From Pochonia chlamydosporia 170 (lineage: Eukaryota; Ascomycota; Sordariomycetes; Hypocreales; Clavicipitaceae), in the NCBI RefSeq assembly GCF_001653235.2, contig NC_035795.1, positions 310,001-374,000 on the forward strand: a stretch of DNA of 64,000 bases. Direction: 5' to 3'. Below are positions 54,984 to 64,000 of the stretch, in pieces. Positions within the stretch are counted from its first letter, which is position 1. Each line of letters begins with the position of its first letter. The translations under genes were made by a program, and so were the position numbers. The notes beneath the pieces are model-generated. The model made no database searches, was not told the DNA's origin, and saw only the letters and a program-made list of their open reading frames with translations.

Positions 54984-56677
54984 ATGCCTTCAGAAATAGC
55001 AGATGCGCCCGCGCTGGCATCTGCACAACCAGTCACCAAGCAACCACCTCCAGAGAAACCCTCCGAATCGCGACGCAGAACATATGTCATTCTCTCGTTT
55101 TGGTTCATCGTGCTAGTGTTGGGTTTGCCGATATGGTGGAAGACAACGACAATTTATCGAGCAGACCTCCCTCTGGAGAGAATGCTCCATTGGGCAGATG
55201 GAAAGGTACGACCGCACATTTTGTAGTCATGACAGCACGCGTGCCTCTTGTCTGCAGGTGACTAACAATGGCTTCTGACACGATATAGGCCTGTCGCCCT
55301 ACGTTTCCCCTACAGATTTCTGTTCGAGCCGACTCCATAGCGGATCAAGAAGCTCAGCACCTTGTCCGTTTAACGCAACATGCCCTCGACGACCTCAATG
55401 ATTTCCCGGGCCATCATTTGCGCCTTAAATTCAGTCCCAAGGGTGGCAGACAGACGGCGGGCTCGATAAAGCAAGATGCAGATTCTGCTTTAATCATAAA
55501 CCTGACCCCAGGGGACTCCAACTCGGCCAGGCTAAGCCAACAATCCCCGGTTCTAGACATGACGTATGCTCCAAACTCGATTCCGTCACTAAACTCTGCC
55601 TCGTCCGCCCTGGCCGCGTATATTGCCAATGAGCTTCAAACCACCTTCTCTGAAGAGCAGTCTATTATATCATATCTTCTATCGACATCTTCCATGTCCT
55701 CGACAACGAGACATCGAGGGTTGAGTCAAGAGACGGCCGAAGCTCTGAAGAAACGGACGACGCGCTCCCTGCGTTATGCTCCGACCTATCACTTAAGCTT
55801 TTCACTCTTCACAGACGGTGCCGTCCCCAACACTTGGGAGATTGATGCAGCCATCAATGAGTACATGAAGCCGATGCTAGATGTGCTGGGGCCGATTCAC
55901 AACTTTACCATTGATACACAGGTCCAATTGTATGCCACGCCTGGCGTGCAGTCACAAGTCCTTAATAAGGAGGACCTAGCCTCATTCATCAATGCCGCAG
56001 AATGGCCGCTTTCACCATCTATCGGCGGCGCACCTACAGTCAACTTTATCATTTTTGTCGGCAACCAGACTATTGCGTCTGACAATACCGATGTTGAAAA
56101 CTCGCAATCCTGGATGATTCCTCAATGGGGCTCCGTTTACCTCTTGCACCTACCACCTACTGAGCAGCATGTTTCAGTAAAGGCTTTGAAGCAGCCCTTG
56201 CTCATGTTTGGCGGCCACTTACTCACTTTGCTTGGCACGCCGCAGTCGGGATCTCTTCCTCTGCGACTGTCAACTCTTGCCAGGATACGAACAACGGACC
56301 TGTTGCTCCGAGCGTCGTCGTCTCTGGGTTCTCTGGCTCGACTGTCGCCTAGCTTGCCTTCCATCTCGATCCCTCGCAGCGTCGCTGACGGCGTTGCCAG
56401 CTCGCTGCAGCACCTTGATCAAGCCTGTGCTAACCTCGGCGGGCCAGAGGGGCTGCTGCATGCACGAATTGCCGAGGAAGAGGCCGAGAGGGCTTTTTTC
56501 GAGAAGAGCATGGTTGGACAGCTGTACTTCCCGGATGAGCACAAGATTGCGGTTTACTTGCCGTTGCTGGGCCCGGTGGGAGTGCCACTAGTATTGGGAC
56601 TGCTTAATGAGCTCAAGTCTTGGATCAAGAGACGGAAGCAAAAGGCTGAGGAAGCCAAGGATAAGAAGAGCCAGTAG
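54984..56677 (+). CDS. GPI17: GPI transamidase subunit PIG-S / Gpi17
   Basis: Two exons, 54984-55205 and 55289-56677, with an 83-nt intron (donor GTACGA, acceptor CGATATAG); 536 residues, the usual length. A short cytosolic N-terminus precedes a membrane helix at about 33-51 (YVILSFWFIVLVLGLPIWW), followed at once by the PIG-S hallmark (KTTTIYRADLPLERM). A large lumenal domain follows with YHLSFSLFTDG and FIIFVGNQ segments; a second membrane helix lies near 494-515 (IAVYLPLLGPVGVPLVLGLL), then a Lys-rich cytosolic tail. It is a non-catalytic subunit of the ER complex that attaches GPI anchors to proteins. The splice junction joins WADGK to ACRPTFPLQI without shift. Confidence 0.95.
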
Positions 56678-57198
56678 AGTGGGCATTGGGGCATATGATG
56701 ACAATAGATTTGGCATGTACTAGCGTAATAATAGCTGGATTGAATGAATGGATCAGCCTAGTGATGATGCAGGATTGCAAGTTGCTGCTGAATATGATTG
56801 TGACCAACGTTGTGACGAGGGGTTTTATTTAGCCGTGAATAGCGGCCGCCTACCATCATTTTTCTAAATTATTGATAGTAGCATTTGATACTGGTGATGG
56901 CTACACTTTGATACTCAGTGATCTGCTCTGGCTGCTAATTGGCTGTGTTCCTGAACCTGTGGCGTTCATTGTTGTCACACATGCAAGCTCAGCCGAGACC
57001 AGGGTCATACGTCACTTCCACGCCCAACACGTGTTGAGACTCAACATTGAAGAATCAAGATTACTGATATCCGCATTGTCGGCCGCTTCAACCAAAATCT
57101 AGCAATACCGCGACATCACAAGACGGCCAACGAATATTCCAGGCTCTCGCCACGGCCCATTCCAAAATGCCATCCTGCGGCAAGTAGAGGCCGACACG
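56678..57198. other. Intergenic
   Basis: It holds the 3' end of the GPI17 gene and the promoter of the hydrolase gene. No feature recognised. Confidence 0.45.
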
Positions 57199-58575
57199 AT
57201 GCTTCCCGAGCCAGCCTTGAGCTTCACAATCCCCAGTCTGCATGACGGAACGATTCTCGACTGTCGCATCTACCACCCCGCGTCGTTGTGTGCAACGAAT
57301 GCTCGCGCTCCGCCATGGAGGAGACACGCGGCTGTTGTTGCGCATCCGTATGCGCCTATGGGCGGATGCTACGATGACCCTATTCTGGAGAGTGTTGCGA
57401 CGGGGCTGCTGAGGACGGGGTATCTCGTGGGGACGTTCAATTTCAGGTATTTGCTTCCATGGCAGGCGCATCAACTGCGGCAAGATCAGACGAAGCAACT
57501 AACGGCGAGAAGAGGCGCGGGACATTCCGCCGGCCGGACGTCTTGGACGGCGAAACCAGAACGAGACGATTACGCGAGCGTAGTAGGCTTCATGGTGCAT
57601 TATATCCATTTTCTGGATCCGTTTTCGCAAGTTTCAGCGCCAGACGGCTCGATAGAGGATACCACCCACGCAGCAGATATACCTAGATCCGTACCGTCCA
57701 GCACATCCCCCACGGAAATACCAGCGTTATTGATGGGAGGCTATTCCTACGGCGCCATGATCACGGCGCAGATCCCCCCGTTGAACAAGCTCCTCGAGCC
57801 CTTCGCAAGCCCACACGTCGACTCCAACGCCGCACAAATACGCCTCCGGGCTCAACATCTCGCGGAGCAACAAAACGTTATACTGGGGAGCACACGCTCC
57901 GCCGTGATACAGGTACGCAGTCCGCATAGTCCCACGAGACGGCCGTGTGGTGTGCGTGTCGGCGGCGACGAGGGCGATCGGTCACCGCGGAAGAGTCACG
58001 AGAGCGGTGGCCGGAGGAGCTTTTCGTTGGATGCGGAGGATAGGTTTCGGAAGGGAGTGCATGAGTTTATGGCCAAGAGGAGGGCCAAGCACCCGCACTT
58101 GCATTTACATTCGGGTCATAGGAGATCAGCGAGCTCTGAGATGGTGCGGAATAATGCGAGGGAGCAAGAAGACGAGAAAGGTGGCGGTACTGTTGAAATT
58201 GAGGAGGAAAAGTTGCCGGTAATTACTGGGCTGTTACGTCCTCGACCAGCGTATTTCATGGTATCCCCTCTGCAAGGCCTAGTCACACACCTGGCTACCA
58301 TGTCGTTGCTCCCGTCCCGGATGAGACATGATAGTGATGACGGGTCAGAGGAGAAACTGGTGCTGAATCCGACGCTCGCCGTGTTTGGAGACAATGACGT
58401 GTTTGTGCCGGTGGGCAGGTTGCGCGGCTGGATGGCCAAGTTGGGCGGGAATGCGGGATCTCTGTTCACGGGGTATGAAGTGGCTACGGCTGGACATTTC
58501 TGGGTTGAAGAAGGTGTTTTGCATGTCATGACGGAGAGGATTGGGGCGTTTGCGAGTGGGTTGATATGTGGTTGA
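57199..58575 (+). CDS. Alpha/beta hydrolase fold protein with a hidden 66-nt intron
   Basis: The frame is open throughout (458 codons), but residues 84-105 look like a translated intron: donor GTATTT at 57447, branch AACTAAC and acceptor GAAG at 57512, 66 nt, no stop. Splicing joins FNFR to GAGHSAGRTSW, the normal continuation in this hydrolase group, and gives 436 residues. The nucleophile elbow is GGYSYGAM (Ser161 spliced); the likely acid is in VFGDNDVFVP and the base His in TAGHFWVEE near the C-terminus, forming a Ser-Asp-His triad. Between elbow and acid lies an insert of about 165 residues, rich in Arg, Ser and His (RKSHESGGRRSFS; HPHLHLHSGHRR), probably a disordered lid or loop. No signal peptide. 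The substrate is unknown. Confidence 0.85.
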   Translation: MLPEPALSFTIPSLHDGTILDCRIYHPASLCATNARAPPWRRHAAVVAHPYAPMGGCYDDPILESVATGLLRTGYLVGTFNFRYLLPWQAHQLRQDQTKQLTARRGAGHSAGRTSWTAKPERDDYASVVGFMVHYIHFLDPFSQVSAPDGSIEDTTHAADIPRSVPSSTSPTEIPALLMGGYSYGAMITAQIPPLNKLLEPFASPHVDSNAAQIRLRAQHLAEQQNVILGSTRSAVIQVRSPHSPTRRPCGVRVGGDEGDRSPRKSHESGGRRSFSLDAEDRFRKGVHEFMAKRRAKHPHLHLHSGHRRSASSEMVRNNAREQEDEKGGGTVEIEEEKLPVITGLLRPRPAYFMVSPLQGLVTHLATMSLLPSRMRHDSDDGSEEKLVLNPTLAVFGDNDVFVPVGRLRGWMAKLGGNAGSLFTGYEVATAGHFWVEEGVLHVMTERIGAFASGLICG

Positions 58576-60042
58576 GGATTGACTGCGATATAGGTACCTG
58601 CTGTAGTTGCATGCACGTTGATGACATGATGAGTTGCTGCACGATTTATGAATACTCTATGCAAATCTGATTTGAAAGTATTATTGGTTCCACGGCATGG
58701 TGTCAGGGGTGCATTGCAGATATCTCGTGCCAGGAAATGGTGTTTAAGTTGGAACTGGGAGAAGCGGCAAGGCATGAGAAACTATTTGCGATGGGTGTCG
58801 GCTTGTAACTCTTGTTGGCCGTGGCAAGTTTAAACTGATTTTCTTCATGCCATTGTTTGTCGTTTCGCTATTCTTTTCTTGACGTTGTATTGTATAAGTC
58901 GTGCTCACGGATGACAACCATCATACTATGTGAAGCCCAAATCACGACTCTACAAGCACTTACAGTAACCCCACGGATTTCGCAACTGTAAGAAATCATA
59001 CTTGAACACAACTTGGCGAAACGTGTCATGGACAGAAATCCGGAATGCAAGATAGCTCTGCCAATCTATTAGTCACAACAGCATTGCGAATCCTCCCGTT
59101 CCGATACCGTCCGAACATGATAACTGTTATCTCGTTCCTGAATCATACACTATCTGATCTTCGCGTATGGAGCAGTGTATCAATATTGAATCTACTCCAT
59201 ACCTCATGATCAAGTCAAGTCGGGATGTGTGCCCGATTTAATACCTAAATGGGCATGTGGGGCATTTCAACTCACACTCCAACAAGTTGGCTGCCGTGCC
59301 GCTCGGCGTCCGCCTTTGACACCCGCGGAACCCGATGACGACCTCGCAGGACGGGACCGAAGCCATGAACCTCAAGCCATGCGCCGCGCCATGTGCTGAT
59401 GCAGGCGAAGGCTCTCCACACACACCAAATACGTAACTAACAAGGTGCAAGGTCATGCCTTCAAGGTGAAAATAGATTCAGATCTTCTCACCGTTGTCGG
59501 CGTATCTGGGGTATTGGGGATGGCGGGGGACCGGCGTCAAGGGCGTGTACCTGCGAGATACATGGGCTTGGGGATTGATGCGTCTACACCTCAATGAATG
59601 GCCATGTCAAGTATTCCGTAAAGAATTCGTGGACGTGAATAGCAGATGAAGAGGAAAGGAGAGGAAAAGATGGATGTGAATTACGCCTTCGGGACATTGC
59701 CAAGTCAGTGGCCAAATACACCCGTCTACGCAACGAAGCCGTAATATTGTATGGAAAAGATTCCGCGGCATCTTGAATCACAACCGGCCGCCGAGGGGCA
59801 AAGCTCGCATTAAACTTCCAAGCTTGACTGCGGGCAAGCTGTGTGTGGGGAGCTCCCCCGGTCACGGCATCCATCAACTTACACGAGCATCCTCACTCTA
59901 GCTACTCTTTTCTTTTCCTTCTCCTACACTTTCCACTCTCACCTTGTAACAAAGTTGTTTAACACCTACGCCTTAAATCTGTGAAAGCTTCATTCCCAAC
60001 ACAGCTTGGGCAACCACTTCACATCATCTACCCACCATCACA
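58576..60042. other. Intergenic, promoter side of the aldehyde dehydrogenase gene
   Basis: No gene recognised. The last 150 bases are CT-rich (CTACTCTTTTCTTTTCCTTCTCC near 59900) and fit the leader of a highly expressed fungal gene. Confidence 0.45.
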
Positions 60043-61650
60043 ATGGCCCTTCAGGTCCAGCTCAAGGCCCCCAACGGCGTGGAATTCACCCTTCCCACCG
60101 GTCTCTTTATCAACAATGAATTCGTCAAGTCGACTTCATCTCAGCGCATCACCAGCATCAGCCCAAGGTACGTCATCACTCACACTCTCCAAGTCATCAC
60201 CACCTGATAACCCCCAACGCAATCACACCAGCAACAACACATGAGCAAAATCTAACTCGAAAACAGCACCGGCGAAGACATCTGCTCAGTAGAAGCCGCC
60301 TCCGCGCAAGACATTGACCGCGCCGTCTCCGCCGCCCGCGCAGCATTCAACAACCCCTCATGGCGAGACATCACGGGCGGTGCTCGCGGCGCACTCATGC
60401 ACAAGCTCGCCGACCTGATTGAGCAGCACCAGCGCGTGCTCGCCACCATTGAGACCTGGGACAACGGCAAGCCCTACTCCGTCTCCTTCAACGAGGACCT
60501 CAACGAGGTGATTGGCTGTCTGAGGTACTACGCCGGCTGGGCGGACAAGATCCACGGGCAGACCATCCCGACCACCACCGCCAAGTTTGCCTACACGCTC
60601 AAGCAGCCTGTTGGTGTTTGCGCCCAGATCATCCCCTGGAACTATCCGCTTGCCATGGCGGCGTGGAAGCTCGGTCCTGCGCTCGCCACGGGGAACTGTA
60701 TCGTCATGAAGCCTGCTGAGCAGACGCCCCTGTCTATACTGTACTTGGCGGACTTGGTTCGCCAGGCTGGCTTCCCTCCTGGTGTGCTGAACATTGTGAA
60801 TGGGTTCGGGAGGGATGCTGGCTCTGCGCTGGCTTCTCACCCGGGCATCAACAAGATTGCGTTTACTGGTTCCACCCTCACTGGCCGCGAGATCATGAAG
60901 ACAGCTAGTATTAGCATGAAGAACATTACGCTGGAGACGGGCGGCAAGTCGCCGCTGTTGGTGTTTGGCGACGCTGATATCGAACAGGCTGCCAAGTGGG
61001 CGTACGTCGGCATCATGAGCAACCAGGGACAAGTATGCACAGCCACGTCCAGACTGCTGGTGCAGAAGTCCATTGTCGACAAGTTCATCAAGGCGTTTTT
61101 AGACGTCGTTAAAACTTCTGTGGTTATTGGTGACCCCTTTGCAGAGGAGACCACCCATGGACCTCAGGTCTCTCAGGCGCAGTACGACAAGATCCTGTCG
61201 TATATTGATAGCGCCAAGGGACAGGGCGCGAAGCTAGAAACGGGGGGTTTGTCTGCGCAAAAGACCGCCGGCAAGGGTAAGGGCTACTTTATCGAGCCGA
61301 CTGTCTTTTCCAATGTCAGCAAGGACATGAGCGTGTTTAAGGAGGAGGTCTTTGGGCCCTTGGTCACCATCACCCCCTTTGAGGAGGAGGCCGATGCTGT
61401 GGCTCTAGCTAACGACTCCATCTACGGTCTGGCTGCTGCTGTTTTCAGTCAGAATATCGAGCGTGCGCACAGAGTAGCTGCTGCTCTGGAAGCCGGCATG
61501 GTCTGGGTCAACTCGTCTAATGACTCGGAGATTCAGGTCCCCTTTGGTGGTGTCAAGCAGAGTGGTATTGGCCGTGAGTTGGGCGAGGCTGGTCTTGCTG
61601 CTTACACTGAGACCAAGGCCATTCACGTCAACTTGGGTTCAAAATTGTAA
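60043..61650 (+). CDS. NAD-type aldehyde dehydrogenase (ALDH class 1/2, AldA-like)
   Basis: Two exons, 60043-60167 and 60267-61650, with a 99-nt intron (donor GTACGT, branch TCTAACTC, acceptor AAACAG); 502 residues, standard for the family. Conserved motifs: QIIPWNYPLAMAAWKLGPAL, KPAEQTPLSI, FTGSTLTGREI, general base Glu265 in LETGGKSPLLVF, nucleophile Cys299 in NQGQVCTATSR, and PFGGVKQSGIGRE at the C-terminus. It oxidises aldehydes to acids with NAD(P)+; close fungal relatives serve ethanol/acetaldehyde and other catabolic pathways. No mitochondrial presequence is obvious, so it is likely cytosolic. The cluster of in-frame Ile/Thr at 38-41 (RITSISPST) spans the splice junction as in relatives. 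It is convergent with an APC-superfamily permease. Confidence 0.95.
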
Positions 61651-62253
61651 GCCGTAAAAGTAACAAGAGAGAAAAAAAGAGAACGGAGGAGAGGATTGAC
61701 GAGTATCATGAGTTTGTAAAATGATGTTTATGCAATCCAAAATTTGATCAATATGCTATATTTCGTTTGTCCTGATTGATCAATGTATCCAACTCAAGGA
61801 CTACAAAACAAGTGCTAATAGCTAACCACTACATGTAAATAAGCGAGAAACCGTCGCATGTTTCTCTTTTGCGGCTCAGAATTACTCCAACAAGCCCAAC
61901 CCAACCAACTGAACGCTCCTACGGCATAGTGCCAACACGCACTTGTGTAACGACTGTATTCAAAACACCCCGGTGTGAAGAAAACAACAGACTTTCTTGA
62001 CCTTGGCTACATAATCTAGCACCCCGTACCCAAACTCTTGTAGTGGGACCGGACCTGGCCCCTTTGTCAGCCAAACCGTACATAATTTGATAGTTTCCTC
62101 CAAACCCCCATATTCTCCTCACAATGCCCTTGCCCCAGTCACATCCATTCCCACAGTCCCCCATCCTGTCCCCAGCTACTCTATTACCTCACCCCGACCT
62201 GCAAGCTAATCAGATGAGGCAATCCCGGGGTAAACAGTACATCCACCGTGTCT
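61651..62253. other. Convergent intergenic region
   Basis: 3' untranslated regions of the aldehyde dehydrogenase (plus) and the permease (minus). No other feature. Confidence 0.5.
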
Positions 62254-63969
62254 TCAGTTGCTGGGAATTTGACTCGTTTGCCCCTTGGCCTTGCTAGGTT
62301 CCACGCTGGAGCCGCCGTCCTGGCTAGACTCGCAGTTTTGTGCGTACAAGACGTGTTCCGCCATCTCTCCCACCTGCATGAAGGTTCTGTGGCCCTGAAC
62401 AAACCAGAAGCCTATAGAAATCACCAACATGACACCAAATACAGCAATTGCAAAGTTCATATCGCTGATTGCTGGACTGGGCGAGCCCGGGAAGAAGAAG
62501 AAAACCGTTGTGATAGCACAGTAGATGACTGACACCCAGTTGATGACTGGGCCAAGCCGACCAAGCCTGAATTCGCCGCCTGATGGCAGCTTGTCCCGGC
62601 CGACCACCATCAGAGCAATGATGGGCATGGCATACGAGACTGTCAGAGCAATCGTGCTCACGCTGAGAATGGCTTGCAAGACGGTGTTGGCAAACAAGTA
62701 GAGGATGCCGACCAGGCAAATAATGGCACACTGAAGCCACAGGGCACGTCCAGGCACAATCCACGTCTCATCAACGTGAGAGAACCAGACTCCGAAGGGA
62801 AATCCGCCATCTCGAGCGAAACTCCAGGTCAAACGGGAAGCCGACGTGAGCACACTGGATCCTTGACCCAGGCCGTTGAAGATGAATAGTGCAATCATGA
62901 TTGCCCCACCAATCTGCCCAACAGTGGACTGAACAAGCTCAATGAAGGGGTTGCCAGAGGCGGGATCCAACACACCATCAATGCTCTGAATGCAAAAGAG
63001 ACACACAACCATGAAGATGAAACCAGAGAGTGCACCAATCAAAACAGCAAGATACATTGTTCTTGGCGCGTTGCGTCGAGGCGCAGGAATTTCCTCTACC
63101 ATGTGGATGACCGAGTCAAACGCGGTTAAGCCGTATGCACTCTGGACGAGGCCGAGGAACCAAACAACACCATCGCTCCAACCGGTCTGGTTGATCCATT
63201 TGCCGAAGACGAAGGCTGCTGACTGATAAGAGAGGTCTGCCTTTGTGCCAACGCTGATGAGCAGGGCCAAGGAGAAGGCGACGAAAAGCCCAGCGAAGCC
63301 GATACCGACAAAGTTGTTGAAGGCGGGAAGAATCCAATCTTTGCGGCAGGAAACGTAGTTGATTACGGTGAAAAACACGGTAATGCCGATGTATACAATG
63401 AAAAGAAGCCATCCTTTCTCGGCGCCAGGCCATTCTGGATCAAACATGAGCTTCATAGACAGGAGGAACTCGGTCATGAAGGCAATCTGAGAAGCCGTCA
63501 ATGTCCACCACCCGAATGTGTTGATCCAGGCACACATGTACGAAGCGAATCGACCGGTTGGTGTGTTCCAGAGGTGTTGAATCCAGTACGCCTGGCCAAG
63601 AGCGGTTGGCATGCTGCTGACGAGCTCACCCAAGGACAGGGCAACACAGGTATTGCATGCAGTGACGAGGACGAGACCCCAAAGGATAGCAACAGGACCG
63701 CCGTTGGCAAGGCCAGTGGCCAAATCCTGAGCCATAGTAGACCATGTTCCTAAGACGCAGAAGGCCAGAGCAAGCATGCTCCAGATACTGAACTTGCGAG
63801 TAAGTGTCTGGGCATGGCCCAGTGCGGCAAGATCCTGCGCATCGCGGGTGGCTTGGTCGTTCACGTCGACGGTATCTTTTTGATACAGCTGGCTTGCTTG
63901 ATCCATGCTATTTTCAACGAAAGGGTCGCTGTCATTCTCTGGGGATATGTTCTCCGCGAGTTGCGTCAA
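62254..63969 (-). CDS. APC-superfamily permease (fungal GABA/choline/amino acid transporter type)
   Basis: A single exon of 571 residues. The hydrophilic N-terminus (about 50 residues) carries acidic clusters, then KFSIWSMLALAFCVLGTWSTMAQDLATGLANGGPVAILWG, the TM1 region of the yeast Uga4/Hnm1-like group. About twelve hydrophobic helices follow, including GELVSSMPTALGQAYW and FDSVIHMVEEIPAPRRNAPRTM, a conserved loop in this group. It moves an amino acid, GABA or choline into the cell at the plasma membrane by proton coupling; the exact substrate is not readable. The tail is Ser/Gln-rich. The gene is complete, with its start codon 32 bases from the window edge. Confidence 0.9.
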   Translation of the reverse strand: MTQLAENISPENDSDPFVENSMDQASQLYQKDTVDVNDQATRDAQDLAALGHAQTLTRKFSIWSMLALAFCVLGTWSTMAQDLATGLANGGPVAILWGLVLVTACNTCVALSLGELVSSMPTALGQAYWIQHLWNTPTGRFASYMCAWINTFGWWTLTASQIAFMTEFLLSMKLMFDPEWPGAEKGWLLFIVYIGITVFFTVINYVSCRKDWILPAFNNFVGIGFAGLFVAFSLALLISVGTKADLSYQSAAFVFGKWINQTGWSDGVVWFLGLVQSAYGLTAFDSVIHMVEEIPAPRRNAPRTMYLAVLIGALSGFIFMVVCLFCIQSIDGVLDPASGNPFIELVQSTVGQIGGAIMIALFIFNGLGQGSSVLTSASRLTWSFARDGGFPFGVWFSHVDETWIVPGRALWLQCAIICLVGILYLFANTVLQAILSVSTIALTVSYAMPIIALMVVGRDKLPSGGEFRLGRLGPVINWVSVIYCAITTVFFFFPGSPSPAISDMNFAIAVFGVMLVISIGFWFVQGHRTFMQVGEMAEHVLYAQNCESSQDGGSSVEPSKAKGQTSQIPSN

Positions 63970-64000
63970 AATGGCTATATCTACCGATGATGATCGGATA

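Overview
The window reads as nuclear DNA of a filamentous ascomycete. Genes lie on both strands and are separated by long non-coding stretches. Introns are short (about 50-100 nt), with GTNNGT donors and CTRAC-like branch sites. The gene set (Zn2Cys6 regulator, G1 and M35 secreted proteases, GH18 chitinase, GPI-transamidase subunit, kelch-BTB protein, DUF7053 protein) fits a Sordariomycete, and I infer Hypocreales. Species cannot be fixed from sequence alone. There are no operons, and nothing looks bacterial or viral.

Layout. 0.8-7.4 kb: secreted glutamic peptidase, a cysteine-repeat secreted protein whose reading frame closes only if a GC-AG intron is spliced, a DUF7053 protein, and an SLC6/SNF-type transporter. 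10.3-13.7 kb: Zn2Cys6 factor and a class I glutamine amidotransferase-like protein, convergent. 14.4-20.5 kb: GH18 chitinase, a gene frameshifted by a 16-bp tandem duplication, a 23-bp minisatellite and an NmrA-like gene. 21.9-32.7 kb is the most accessory-looking part: an APH-like kinase, a DHA1-type MFS exporter, a small knottin-like secreted peptide, a ten-cysteine secreted protein, a deuterolysin fused to a small crystallin-like C-terminal domain through tiny exons, and a second APH-like kinase. 34.9-64 kb is mostly housekeeping: patatin-like lipase with DUF3336, tRNA-Arg(UCG) with an intron, 1-Cys peroxiredoxin, a Ral2-like kelch/BTB protein, a FAT1-type acyl-CoA synthetase, PIG-S/Gpi17, an alpha/beta hydrolase, an NAD-type aldehyde dehydrogenase and an APC-superfamily permease.

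How it fits together. Several products are exported (G1 protease, chitinase, M35 protease, three small cysteine-rich proteins), a mix typical of a fungus that attacks or degrades animal or plant material. The lipid genes (patatin lipase, FAT1-type ligase) and the detoxification genes (peroxiredoxin, aldehyde dehydrogenase) are ordinary metabolism. The most novel-looking items are the short secreted proteins, which need hand-built exon models. All exon models here were made by eye from splice signals and reading frame.
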